Below are positions 17,221 to 25,732 of a stretch of DNA of 64,000 nt, piece by piece (positions within the stretch are counted from its first letter, which is position 1; the number at the start of each line of letters is the position of its first letter). Made by a program: the position numbers and the translations under genes. The notes beneath the pieces are model-generated. The model saw only the letters and a program-made list of their open reading frames with translations, searched no databases and had not been told where the DNA came from. The stretch is from Algoriphagus kandeliae (GTDB taxonomy: Bacteria; Bacteroidota; Bacteroidia; Cytophagales; Cyclobacteriaceae): NCBI RefSeq assembly GCF_004571135.1, contig NZ_SPSB01000002.1, positions 372,001-436,000 of the forward strand. Direction: 5' to 3'.

Positions 17221-18501
17221 ATGAAACATTCGGCCATAGTAGTCTTTGTTGGTTTTCTCATGGGATATGCATTTGAATGTCATTCTCAAAATTGGCATCC
17301 AGGTGATTCCCTAAATATTATTGAAACAGATACCGCTAGGATCAACCAGTTTCGTAATAATATGATAGATTATACAGGCCAGGATTTGATAGATGCATCC
17401 TTTCCCAAATCCTGGCCATTATTTGGCACAAATGCCCGAATGGCCATAGGTGGATATATCAAACTGGACTATATCCAGGATTTCGATGGAGGATATGATA
17501 GGTATCAATATGAAATAAAAAATGTACCTATACCTGGAGATGGTAGGTTGCCTCAAAAGGGCTATATGAATATGCATGGCCGTGAATCGAGGGTAAATAT
17601 TGACGTAAGAAGTATTTCGAAGGAAGGGGTCCCATATAGGTTCTATTTTGAATTTGATTTTTATAATCTGGATAGAGGAGGATTTTATCAGACCCCTAGA
17701 TTGCGTCATATATATGCGGTTCTTGGACGGCTTTTATTTGGGCGAACTTGGGGAACACAAACAGATGTATTTGCCCTTCCTAGTACAATTGATTTTTCTG
17801 CCGGGGATGCAATTGTAGGTATAAGGAGAGATCAGGTTCGTTGGGAGGATCAAATCAATGATAAGATGAATTACGCAATAGCCATTGAAATGAACGATTT
17901 CACCGAAATTGATCCAAATGGTTTTAATGGGCAAGCAAGCAACTCCCTTCCTATGCTTGTAGGTAGAATAACAAAAGAAACAAATTCTGGAGGTAGATTA
18001 TTTTTAGCGAGTTCTTTGTATCAGTTAAGATGGGATGGTCAGGATATCGGGCCAGATGATTCTGCTTTAGGGTGGGGGGTAAGTTTCAGTGGTCGAGAGT
18101 ATTTAATTAAAGATAAGTTTTATTTTATTTGGCTTGGATCCTATGGGAAAGGATGGGGCTCAAATGTGATTTCTACTCTTGGTACGAATGCATCAGCCAT
18201 AATTCAACCTAATGGAGAACTTGAAACAATGCCTCTGTGGAGTCTAAGTGGAGGAATTGTATATAATATTTCACCAACTTTATTGACTAACATAAGTGCT
18301 GCTTCCTTTAGCCTTGACCCATCTGATTACCGGGATATTGATCAAATAAAAAATGGTCATTCATTTCATGCAAATGTCATTTGGTCTCCAGCCAAATCTA
18401 TAAATGCAGGTATTGAAATTATGTCTCTTTATAAGGAAAATGGAAGTGGTGACTCTGGCGTTGGAAACCGACTTCAATTGATGTTGAAATATCTATTTTA
18501 A
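17221..18501 (+). CDS. DcaP-like outer-membrane porin
   Basis: 426 residues with a Sec signal ending near ECHSQ. The mature protein is a beta-barrel: repeated amphipathic strands, an opening IGGYIKLDYIQDFDG, the strand-rich block YRFYFEFDFYN, the LLFGRTWGTQTD segment and a terminal aromatic Phe (MLKYLF). This is the pattern of DcaP-type trimeric porins, which pass dicarboxylates and other small anions across the outer membrane. Next to exported deacylases it is a plausible entry route for their substrate; that link is inference. Confidence 0.82.
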   Translation: MKHSAIVVFVGFLMGYAFECHSQNWHPGDSLNIIETDTARINQFRNNMIDYTGQDLIDASFPKSWPLFGTNARMAIGGYIKLDYIQDFDGGYDRYQYEIKNVPIPGDGRLPQKGYMNMHGRESRVNIDVRSISKEGVPYRFYFEFDFYNLDRGGFYQTPRLRHIYAVLGRLLFGRTWGTQTDVFALPSTIDFSAGDAIVGIRRDQVRWEDQINDKMNYAIAIEMNDFTEIDPNGFNGQASNSLPMLVGRITKETNSGGRLFLASSLYQLRWDGQDIGPDDSALGWGVSFSGREYLIKDKFYFIWLGSYGKGWGSNVISTLGTNASAIIQPNGELETMPLWSLSGGIVYNISPTLLTNISAASFSLDPSDYRDIDQIKNGHSFHANVIWSPAKSINAGIEIMSLYKENGSGDSGVGNRLQLMLKYLF

Positions 18502-18544
18502 TTAAAAGGAACCAACTATATGTTTAATAATTTTCAAAGAATTT

Positions 18545-18832
18545 ATGCTTAGTGGAGGTTTAATTTTGGTCCTTTGGTTTTATTCAAGTCTTTCCTTAAC
18601 CCAAAAATCTATTTCAGTTAACGGGAATCACCTATTTTCAAGAGGATTTCTCCTGTTATCAAAAGACACTAAGCTTGATTATGAAGTAAACTTCAAGCCT
18701 ACCAAGTGTAACCTATTAATGGGTTTACGTATTCCATCTTCTAATCATTTTGATTTAGCTGTCTAAGAAGGGTTTGCAAAAAGGTGTTCCTTGATCGCGG
18801 TATTGGGATACAGATTTTTCAAAGTTGAAATA
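18545..18832 (+). pseudogene. Remnant of an outer-membrane barrel gene with internal stop
   Basis: A 73-codon frame runs from 18545 and ends with a TAA at 18764-18766. The same frame continues beyond the stop as EGFAKRCSLIAVLGYRFF before a second stop. The segment before the TAA (DYEVNFKPTKCNLLMGLRIP, then SSNHFDLAV) plus the LGYRF tail resembles the last strands of MetA/phenol-pathway-type transporter barrels. No signal peptide of normal form is present. I read it as the decayed C-terminal part of such a gene; the family call is tentative. A tiny functional ORF of 73 residues cannot be excluded. Confidence 0.4.
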
Positions 18833-18885
18833 TGCTAGAATCTAAAACTCTATTGCTTTCTAAAATCTCTGAAAGAATTCATATC

Positions 18886-19674
18886 ATGAACAAGAAAAAT
18901 AGTTGGTTAATAATCTCCCAATTCTTGGTGATAATGCTTGTACTTATTTTTGGTTTCTCAATCAAAGTAAGGGCTCAACAATTCAATACCGACAACTACC
19001 TGACCATGCCCCATGGGACAGGAACATTCGTAATTACTGCTGGGCAGCGTAATTCCACTTTGCTTAGTTCGTTTGCTCTAGTGCCAAACTTTGAATTCTT
19101 CTTTCAAGCTAATTTGTTTCGTGATTACCGAATTGAAAATTATACCCAACACTTTACAACTACTGTATATGCTAAATATATGTTTTGGGTAAATGAAGCA
19201 AACAACGGAGGGGCTGCTGTTTTCTTGGGTTTTGGAAGATCACCTGGTTACTTTCAGGATACAGAGTATACTGAACTGCACAAGAATATATGGACGGCTA
19301 TACCTATTACCATTCCTTTGTTTAATAACGCGATATCTTGGGATCTTATGCCAGGCGCTATGGTTGATTTTGATACAAAAGATAAAAATCAGACTGCGTG
19401 GGGATTTACCTGGTCTTCACGCTTGGCTATTTATAAAGTCATTCCCAAAACCGCAATAGTTGCAGAAGCTTACGGTACTCAAGGGCAAGCTAGTTCTCCG
19501 GCAGAATATAAAATTGGATTGCGTTGGGAACCTAATGATTTTATTGTGCCCGCAATTTCCTACAGTTCACAATTCCGTGGAGGATATGGGGCCGGTTTGG
19601 AAATCGGTATCGTCATATTTTCTCCCCAGTTTTTGAAGAAGGACTTTATTAAGTCTAACCACATGGTTTATTGA
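18886..19674 (+). CDS. Putative outer-membrane beta-barrel protein
   Basis: 262 residues from the ATG at 18886, which puts a normal signal peptide (MNKKNSWLIISQF... ending KVRAQ) at the N-terminus; an upstream in-frame ATG at 18832 adds 18 unlikely residues. The rest is alternating beta strands with aromatic girdles (NFEFFFQANLF, TTVYAKYMFWV, AAVFLGFGRSPGYF). No enzyme motif is seen. The family may be the MetA/phenol-type transporter barrels, without certainty. It converges on ohr and shares the bidirectional terminator. Its 3' end also survives as a decayed copy at 8024-8150. Confidence 0.7.
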   Translation: MNKKNSWLIISQFLVIMLVLIFGFSIKVRAQQFNTDNYLTMPHGTGTFVITAGQRNSTLLSSFALVPNFEFFFQANLFRDYRIENYTQHFTTTVYAKYMFWVNEANNGGAAVFLGFGRSPGYFQDTEYTELHKNIWTAIPITIPLFNNAISWDLMPGAMVDFDTKDKNQTAWGFTWSSRLAIYKVIPKTAIVAEAYGTQGQASSPAEYKIGLRWEPNDFIVPAISYSSQFRGGYGAGLEIGIVIFSPQFLKKDFIKSNHMVY

Positions 19675-19716
19675 TAATAGATATTCTATTTCAGGGAGGA
19701 AAGGCTAAAAAATTGG

Positions 19717-19744
19717 AAAGGCGTCTTATTTGACGCCTTTTTTT
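19717..19744. terminator. Bidirectional terminator between the barrel gene and ohr
   Basis: Stem AAAGGCGTC / GACGCCTTT, 6-base loop, T-run on the plus strand. On the minus strand the A-run before the stem becomes a short T-rich tail. Confidence 0.85.
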
Positions 19745-20165
19745 ATTCAACCGCTTTCACATTCACTTCAATATTTCCTCTTGTAGCCTTTGAATAGGGG
19801 CATACTTCGTGGGCAGCCTCTACCAATTTTTGAGCATGTTCTAGAGATTCAGCTTGGGGGATTTTGACTTCAATATCCACAGCAAGTCCGAAACTGTTTG
19901 GGCCATAATTTCCTAAGTGGACTTTAGCCTTGATTTCGGAGTCTCTGAGACTGGTTTTTCCTGCAACAGCTCCTAAAGCCCCTCCGAAACAAGTAGCATA
20001 AGCAGCTGCAAAAAATTGTTCGGGATTGGTTTTTTCTCCATCACCCCCGATCTCTTTGGGCATGGATACATCAAAATCCAATTTTCCATCATCGGTTCGA
20101 ACATGACCTTTTCGGCCACCCGTATTGATCGCAACTGCGGTGTAGTCGATATTCAGTTTTTCCAT
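19743..20165 (-). CDS. ohr: Organic hydroperoxide resistance protein Ohr
   Basis: 140 residues, the normal Ohr length. The redox pair is C59 (YATCFGGAL) and C122 (EVCPYSKA), with the Ohr-type N-terminal region GGRKGHVRTDDG. Ohr is a cytosolic thiol peroxidase that reduces organic and fatty-acid hydroperoxides, recycled through lipoylated proteins. Its start lies two bases after the stop of the MarR-type regulator gene, forming a regulator-first operon. A broken copy of its 3' end is at 8221-8283. Confidence 0.93.
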   Translation of the reverse strand: MEKLNIDYTAVAINTGGRKGHVRTDDGKLDFDVSMPKEIGGDGEKTNPEQFFAAAYATCFGGALGAVAGKTSLRDSEIKAKVHLGNYGPNSFGLAVDIEVKIPQAESLEHAQKLVEAAHEVCPYSKATRGNIEVNVKAVE

Positions 20166-20167
20166 AA

Positions 20168-20593
20168 TTAGTAAAGTGATTTTAATGTGGATAACAAGTC
20201 AGAAAGCGAACTGTTTAGCTTGGCTACCTGGGAATCTGGTAAAAGTTCTAATTGCTCAGAAAATTGGCTCAATACTGCTTCAACTTTACTTTGAAGCGAT
20301 TTTCCCGGATAGGTGAGTTCTACCTTGACTTTTCGCTCATCCTCCTCGCTTCGGATTCGTTTAAGGTAGTTTTGGGTTTCCAGTTTTTTCAGCAAAGGAG
20401 TTAAGGTTCCCGAGTCCAATTCCAATTTTTGCCCGATTTGGTTGACATACTGCCCATCCTCCTCCCAAAGGACTGAAAGAGTCAGGTATTGGGTGTAGGT
20501 TAGCCCAAATTCCTGAAGTTGGGATTGGATTTGTTGAATGAGTAAGCGGGAATTGCTGTATAGTAAATAGGTGAGATTTTGTAAGGAGTCCAT
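20168..20593 (-). CDS. ohrR: OhrR-like MarR-family repressor lacking cysteine
   Basis: 141 residues, winged-helix MarR fold. LTYTQYLTLSVLWEE, LDSGTLTPLLKKLE and RSEEDERKV match OhrR of Bacillus closely, including the tyrosine pair TYxQY. The reactive cysteine of OhrR (in LCFxLY) is Thr8 here (LTYLLY), and no cysteine occurs anywhere in the protein. OhrR normally releases its operator when this cysteine is oxidised by organic peroxides. A matching operator core is just upstream (20611-20621). Either sensing uses another mechanism or the protein is a constitutive or differently triggered repressor. It is in an operon with ohr. Confidence 0.88.
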   Translation of the reverse strand: MDSLQNLTYLLYSNSRLLIQQIQSQLQEFGLTYTQYLTLSVLWEEDGQYVNQIGQKLELDSGTLTPLLKKLETQNYLKRIRSEEDERKVKVELTYPGKSLQSKVEAVLSQFSEQLELLPDSQVAKLNSSLSDLLSTLKSLY

Positions 20594-20610
20594 GATATTT
20601 CAATTTGACT

Positions 20611-20621
20611 CAATTTAATTG
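20611..20621. promoter_or_regulatory. OhrR-type operator core
   Basis: CAATT-T-AATTG, a perfect palindrome 18 bases upstream of the regulator start. It matches the core of the known OhrR operator (TACAATT-n-AATTGTA). A half-site CAATTT at 20601-20606 sits beside it. Confidence 0.65.
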
Positions 20622-20668
20622 GAAAAATTTGGACTTCCGTCAATAAGCAGCTGAAAATGATTTTACCT

Positions 20669-22210
20669 TTATTCTTGATTCATTGTTAATACCGGAGGCC
20701 TTCTATGCATTGTTCCCTGCTCATAAGCATAAGCAAGTTTGATAAGTGTAGGCTCAGCATACATTCTGCCTAAGAACTGAATTCCCGCTGGTAAATTCCC
20801 GTTGGTGAATCCCATGGGAACCGTAAATGCAGGTTGACCAGTATGGGGAGAAATGATTTGATTGTTGTCTCCCCTGTATTCCTCTTGAAAATGGTCGATT
20901 CTAGCGGGTTTGAAATTCCAGGAAGGATAAACAATTGCATCGAGTTGAAGGGAATCCATTAAATTTTCAATTGCCTCCCGGAAAGCAATCCTTCTAGGAT
21001 CTTCATATACATTTCCACAGGTTTCCTCTTCCAGCCTCCATCTGCCAGAATTGTTAGCCATCATTTCCAATCTATCCAAAGCAAATTGTGACTTGGAGCC
21101 GATTCGAATGATATCCTCTACAGTTTGAATTGTGTCATTTTTCACAAAATCTGCCAAGAAAGTTTCCAAATCTTCTCGGAAAGTAGCGCACCATTGATTT
21201 TGACGTAGAGTAGCAAAATTCGGGACTACGATAGGATCAATGACTGTTGCTCCCAGATTTTGAAGATCAACCAAAGACTGTTCAAAAAGGACTTTGACCT
21301 CTGGGTCTATTTCTTCACTGATTTCCCGAAGTACGCCGATTCGGGCTCCTTTTAGACCATTTTTATCTAGGAATTGCTGGTAGTTTGTTTGAGTTTTTCC
21401 TTCGGAATACTGCGTAATCGGATCTTTTGGGTCAATCCCAACCATTACTTCCATGACACGTGTAGCATCTTCCACTGTTCGGCACATAGGACCGACTACA
21501 TCATTTCGAAGATAAAGAGGAACAATCCCTGTTCGGCTGATCAAGCCAAGGGTAGTTCGGAATCCAACCAAGGAATTATGAGAAGATGGTCCCCGAATAG
21601 AATTCCCTGTGTCTGTTCCCAAGCCTACTGTTCCAAAATTTGCTGCGACTGCTGCCCCTGTACCTCCGCTAGAACCTGCAGGCACAAAGTCAAGATTGTA
21701 AGGGTTGTGAGTAGTACCATGTGTAGAGCTTTCGGAATGCATGGGAGAAAATGCCCATTCCGCCATATTGGATTTGGCGAGGATGATGGCTCCTGCATCG
21801 ATCAATCTAGAAATAATGGGTGCATTTTCTTCAGGAATAAAATCCTTCAGGGCGATGGAGCCAGCTGTAGTAGGGAGTCCGACTGTGTTGATATTGTCTT
21901 TGACGATAATCGGAATCCCATGCAAGGGTCTCAATATTCCGGATGTCGCGAATTCTTGATCAAGCTCCTTCGCCTTGGCGATTGCATCAGGATTGATGAC
22001 TGTAATGGAATTTATTGGACCATCCAAAGCGGCAATTCTATCCAGATAAGCCTTGGTTAACTCTTCTGCCGAAAAGGTTCCCTCTTGGTAAGCATGGTGG
22101 ATTTCCGAAATCGTAAGTTCTGAAAGCTCAATGGAAATGGACTTTTCCGCTTGCTGACATCCTGATATTCCAAGAATCAATAAAGAAATGAAGGCGAGGA
22201 TTCTAGACAT
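20669..22210 (-). CDS. Amidase-signature lipoprotein
   Basis: 513 residues with lipobox LGISGC (Cys18), so envelope-anchored. The Ser-Ser-Lys triad of the amidase signature family is complete: K104 in IIVKDNI, S180/S181 in AGSSGGTGA, and nucleophile S204 in GTDTGNSIRGPSS. The family hydrolyses C-N bonds of amides, with substrates from peptides to aryl amides; lipoprotein and secreted forms are common in Bacteroidota. It lies on the minus strand downstream of a membrane protein gene and 75 bases from the OhrR gene start. The precise substrate is unknown. Confidence 0.9.
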   Translation of the reverse strand: MSRILAFISLLILGISGCQQAEKSISIELSELTISEIHHAYQEGTFSAEELTKAYLDRIAALDGPINSITVINPDAIAKAKELDQEFATSGILRPLHGIPIIVKDNINTVGLPTTAGSIALKDFIPEENAPIISRLIDAGAIILAKSNMAEWAFSPMHSESSTHGTTHNPYNLDFVPAGSSGGTGAAVAANFGTVGLGTDTGNSIRGPSSHNSLVGFRTTLGLISRTGIVPLYLRNDVVGPMCRTVEDATRVMEVMVGIDPKDPITQYSEGKTQTNYQQFLDKNGLKGARIGVLREISEEIDPEVKVLFEQSLVDLQNLGATVIDPIVVPNFATLRQNQWCATFREDLETFLADFVKNDTIQTVEDIIRIGSKSQFALDRLEMMANNSGRWRLEEETCGNVYEDPRRIAFREAIENLMDSLQLDAIVYPSWNFKPARIDHFQEEYRGDNNQIISPHTGQPAFTVPMGFTNGNLPAGIQFLGRMYAEPTLIKLAYAYEQGTMHRRPPVLTMNQE

Positions 22211-22297
22211 AGTTGAAAACTATTTTCGGATTTTATTTTAAAAGGCTCAGGTTAAATCTAAGCAGAAATTAAATCGAAGTTTATTGGACTATCAGAT

Positions 22298-22747
22298 TTA
22301 GACCATTTCTGACATATTTTTTCGAAGGCCAATCAATAGAATTATGCAGGTGGCAATCATGGCTATTGAAAGTGAAATAAGTGAGAAACCTATCATGCCC
22401 TCTACTATGGGAGAACTTTCCTGAGGGGGAGCCATGATACCCAGCATTTTCCCACCATTGAATATAGCCGCGAGTAAGATCCCAAACCAATTCATGAAGG
22501 TTCCATAGATAGCCAGCCAAAAGGTAATTTTCAGCCATTTTTCCGAAACCTGGATTTTATGCCAAATAAGTCCAAGAATCATCAGGAACATTCCGTTTAA
22601 AATCCCTTCAATATGGCTGGAAACTCCCATTCTTGGGTTTGCGAATACAGGGGCCATTAGCCCAACCACTAAACCAAGGAGGAAAAGAAAAACACCCCAA
22701 TAGATAAGTCTGTTGGATTGAATTTTTATGAGAATTGACTTTTCCAT
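22298..22747 (-). CDS. Hydroxylaminobenzene mutase-like membrane protein
   Basis: 149 residues with four hydrophobic helices (about 14-33, 45-62, 72-93, 114-140). The segment FANPRMGVSSHIEGILNGMF near residues 35-54 and GGKMLGI near 99-105 correspond to the conserved core of HabA-type mutases. HabA isomerises hydroxylaminobenzene to aminophenol in nitroaromatic degraders. In genomes without that pathway the role is unknown, so only the fold is asserted. The start codon lies 25 bases after the terminator of the upstream gene. Confidence 0.65.
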   Translation of the reverse strand: MEKSILIKIQSNRLIYWGVFLFLLGLVVGLMAPVFANPRMGVSSHIEGILNGMFLMILGLIWHKIQVSEKWLKITFWLAIYGTFMNWFGILLAAIFNGGKMLGIMAPPQESSPIVEGMIGFSLISLSIAMIATCIILLIGLRKNMSEMV

Positions 22748-22771
22748 GCGATTTTGGTTAGGGTTATAATT

Positions 22772-22800
22772 GAAAAAGAGAGCCTAAAATGGAGGCTCTC
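22772..22800 (-). terminator. Intrinsic terminator after the Gfo/Idh/MocA gene
   Basis: Perfect 8-bp stem GAGAGCCT / AGGCTCTC with a 7-base loop and TTTTT on the minus strand. Confidence 0.85.
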
Positions 22801-22843
22801 CTGATTTAATTTGGATAGATGAATTCTGGACTTTGCATAGTAC

Positions 22844-24136
22844 CTACACTAAAGAGATTCCATTTTGATAGGTGTAGTGCAATTTGGTGTTTGCCTCAAA
22901 ATCATCTCCAAAATGTTGTGTAATCGGATCCCATTTTAGCGGGCGGTTCAGGTCCTTTGCAATATTTCCAATGGTACAGGAAGTACAAGTGCTATGCCCG
23001 ATTTCAACTGGTACGATAGGATCTTTTCGACGTTGGATTGATTCTATAAAGTCTATGTAATGCTGGGTGTAATTGAAGTTCTCATCATTTTTTTCCAAGC
23101 TGATTTCTGGAAGAGAGCTATCAAAATTTCCTCGTGAAACCTTAATCCAACCTTTTTCCCCCATGAATTTTACACCTTGACGACCTTCATCGAAAGAAGT
23201 GATTTTCATTGGGATTCCATCAGCAAAGCGATAGGTGAGAGGAGCATCTCCCATTGGTGGGATGATTTCTACCGGGCCTTTCCTATCCTGATTTAACCCC
23301 CATTGTGCGATATCAATCATGTGAGCTCCCCAGTCGGTCATCAATCCTCCTCCTGTCTCCTTAAACCAGCGCCAAGCTGCCCATAGTTTTTCGTTTTCCA
23401 CTGGATCAAGGGAAATAGGAGGGTTCAAATTGGGATGGTAGGGCAAGTCAGGTAATGGACCCAACCAAGCTTTCCAGTCCAAACCGGTAGGAACAGTTTC
23501 TGGAGTTAGATCAAAAGGTTTTGGGAAAGGGTTTTCACCCACATGGACCAAGACCTCCTGAATTTTTCCAATACTTCCCTTTTGAACATGGGCGACAGCA
23601 GTTTGGAAGTTTATAGCTGAGCGCTGCATGCTTCCCACAGCAAGTACGGTTCCATTTTCGCGCACGGCTTTGACGAGCTGCTGTCCTTCATAGACGGTGA
23701 AAGTCAGAGGTTTTTCAAGGTAAATGTCTTTTTTAGCCCGGCATGCGTCTATAGCAATCTTGGCATGCCAGTGATCCGGGGTGGCAATCACCACTGCATC
23801 CACTTCCGAACTTGCCAAAAGGTCCCGGTAATCATCGTAGACTTTTAAGCTCAAGGGTTGAGTTCCTCGCTGTGCATAAGCAGCCTTTACTCGCTCTTCG
23901 AACCGTTTCCGTTTGATCTCATACACATCTGCCCCTGCGGTGACTTCTACTTCAGGAAGTTGCATGAAACGATTCATTAATCCCATCGCTTGGCGTCCTA
24001 CGCCAATAAAGCCCAGTCGGACTGTTTTACCAAAGGAAGTTCGCTTGGTTTTAGCGAAGGAAAACTCAGGAGCTAATGTCAGTCCAGCCCCTGCAAGTGC
24101 GCTGGTCAGGAAAAATTTTCTTCTTGAAATAGCCAT
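22844..24136 (-). CDS. Tat-exported Gfo/Idh/MocA family oxidoreductase
   Basis: 430 residues from the ATG at 24136, where a twin-arginine signal begins (SRRKFFLTSALAGAGLTL); an upstream in-frame start would bury it. A Rossmann motif GFIGVGRQAMG (about 45), VVIATPDHWHAKIA, and the catalytic-type EKPLTFT motif follow, then GGGLMTDWGAHMIDIAQW. These NAD(P)-dependent enzymes oxidise or reduce sugars and cyclitols. Export through Tat with bound cofactor is typical of the Bacteroidota glycan-degrading subgroup. It is divergent from oxyR with 164 bases between. Confidence 0.88.
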   Translation of the reverse strand: MAISRRKFFLTSALAGAGLTLAPEFSFAKTKRTSFGKTVRLGFIGVGRQAMGLMNRFMQLPEVEVTAGADVYEIKRKRFEERVKAAYAQRGTQPLSLKVYDDYRDLLASSEVDAVVIATPDHWHAKIAIDACRAKKDIYLEKPLTFTVYEGQQLVKAVRENGTVLAVGSMQRSAINFQTAVAHVQKGSIGKIQEVLVHVGENPFPKPFDLTPETVPTGLDWKAWLGPLPDLPYHPNLNPPISLDPVENEKLWAAWRWFKETGGGLMTDWGAHMIDIAQWGLNQDRKGPVEIIPPMGDAPLTYRFADGIPMKITSFDEGRQGVKFMGEKGWIKVSRGNFDSSLPEISLEKNDENFNYTQHYIDFIESIQRRKDPIVPVEIGHSTCTSCTIGNIAKDLNRPLKWDPITQHFGDDFEANTKLHYTYQNGISLV

Positions 24137-24300
24137 GGATTTAAGGTTTTTGGGTTGTAGACAATGGAATTTAACCAATTCATGAAAAATCTCGGCTATT
24201 TTTTTATAAATGGCGGGGATAGCCCCCAGAATCAAAATGTAAAGATGAATGTTGAACTCTTTGAGGTTTTTCTAACTTAGGGATTCAGATTTTAGTCCTT

Positions 24301-25233
24301 ATGACGATTCAGCAGCTCGAATATTTGATTGCCGTGGATAAGCATCGGCATTTCGGCCATGCGGCCGAATCCTGTTTTGTGACTCAGCCAACGCTTAGTG
24401 CGCAGCTTAGCAAATTGGAACGGGAACTGGGTGTGATTCTTTTTGATCGGAGCAAAATGCCCGTAATTCCAACTGAAATTGGGGTTCAGGTAATTGAGCA
24501 TGCGAAGAAGGTGGTTTCTGAGAGCAAGGGAATTTATGAATTGGTTGCTCAATTGAAAGGGGATATTTCCGGTACAATCAAGCTTGGAATTATTCCTACG
24601 CTAGCACCATACCTTTTGCATTTGTTCGTTCGAGGCTTTTTGGAGAAATACCCAAATGTGAAATTGGAAGTGCAGGAAATGGTTACCGAAGAGGTGGTTC
24701 GGAGATTAAAAAATGACGAGTTGGATTTGGGAATTATTGTAACTCCATTGGATGAGCCGGGAATAGTGGAAAAGCCCATGTTTTATGAAAAATTCTATGC
24801 CTACTTATCCAAAGGCCATCCACTCTTAGCTAAGTCAGAAATCACGGCTGATGAGATCAAGTCTGACGAACTATGGATTTTACAGCAGGGGCATTGCTTC
24901 CGGGATCAGGTAATCAATTTCTGTGATCCTTCCAGTAGTGGGCATCGAAATTTCCATTATGAGTCAGGGTCTTTGGAAGGACTTCGAAATATGGTGAATC
25001 GCTATAAAGGAGTGACTTTGCTTCCTGAATTAGCAACCCATGATTTGAATGAGGAGGAGCGAAGCCGACTTCGTCCATTTAAGGGCCAAGCACCTACGCG
25101 CGAAGTGAGTATTATTCTCAATCGAAGCTTTTTGAAGCAGAAATTGGTAGAATTATTATTTAATGAAATCACTCAAGCCATTCCTGAGGAAATGACTTCT
25201 AAAGCGCATGGGAAAATAGTGCGGTTCAAGTAG
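24301..25233 (+). CDS. oxyR: Hydrogen-peroxide-responsive LysR regulator OxyR
   Basis: 310 residues. The LysR HTH is at about 1-60 (TIQQLEYLIAVDKHRHFGHAAESCFVTQPTLSAQ). The substrate domain contains GHCFRDQVINFC, whose cysteines fall at residues 199 and 208, the same numbers as the disulphide switch of E. coli OxyR. Oxidation turns it into an activator of catalase, peroxidase and iron-storage genes. Its targets are not in this window, apart from possible cross-talk with ohr. It ends two bases from the convergent lipoprotein gene, with no terminator visible between. Confidence 0.93.
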   Translation: MTIQQLEYLIAVDKHRHFGHAAESCFVTQPTLSAQLSKLERELGVILFDRSKMPVIPTEIGVQVIEHAKKVVSESKGIYELVAQLKGDISGTIKLGIIPTLAPYLLHLFVRGFLEKYPNVKLEVQEMVTEEVVRRLKNDELDLGIIVTPLDEPGIVEKPMFYEKFYAYLSKGHPLLAKSEITADEIKSDELWILQQGHCFRDQVINFCDPSSSGHRNFHYESGSLEGLRNMVNRYKGVTLLPELATHDLNEEERSRLRPFKGQAPTREVSIILNRSFLKQKLVELLFNEITQAIPEEMTSKAHGKIVRFK

Positions 25234-25234
25234 G

Positions 25235-25714
25235 CTATTGCTTCCTTAGAATATAGCGATCTGCCAAATCCCCTTCGATGCGCTTTCCATTCATGTCGAG
25301 ATGCCATAATTGGTTTTCCCCAACCTGATATTTTCCAGGAGCATCTTCCATTTCCAAAAGTGTAATCATAGAGCCTGTTTCATCCCACTGAAATGGAGCT
25401 TCGATTTCGAAAACCTTTTCTTCTTCACCCAAATAGGTGGCTTTGTACTTGTATTTCCCATCTAGGTTGAGTGTGAGTTCAATTTCAATTCCTTCACAAT
25501 CGGCACAGGGGATAGTTCCTATGTAGGTCCCATTCCAATCCAAAGCATTCATGGAATTATCGCCTTTTGGAACTGGCATTTCAATCGTTTCAGGAAATTC
25601 ATCGGTAACGGTTTTCGTGACTTCCTCAGTGATTTCCACTGTTTTGGATTCTTGTTTTTGGCAGGAGTATAGTGCCAAAAGCAGGAACGCCGACAAAATG
25701 GTTGACTTTTTCAT
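25235..25714 (-). CDS. NlpE-like copper-resistance lipoprotein
   Basis: 159 residues with lipobox ALYSC (Cys18). After an acidic linker comes the NlpE N-terminal domain: WNGTYIGTIPCADCEGIEIEL at about 60-80, then LNLDGKYKYKATYLGE and a closing LADRYILRKQ. E. coli NlpE senses lipoprotein or copper stress at the envelope and signals through Cpx; Bacteroidota forms usually keep only this domain, as here. The CxxC in PCADC could bind metal or form a disulphide. Confidence 0.82.
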   Translation of the reverse strand: MKKSTILSAFLLLALYSCQKQESKTVEITEEVTKTVTDEFPETIEMPVPKGDNSMNALDWNGTYIGTIPCADCEGIEIELTLNLDGKYKYKATYLGEEEKVFEIEAPFQWDETGSMITLLEMEDAPGKYQVGENQLWHLDMNGKRIEGDLADRYILRKQ

Positions 25715-25732
25715 AATTTGGGGCAGAAGGAG

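Noticed and set aside
21374..22060. Plus-strand 228-codon frame, rich in Cys and Ser, inside the amidase gene
   Set aside because: Composition is typical of an antisense shadow; the amidase on the minus strand has a full catalytic triad.
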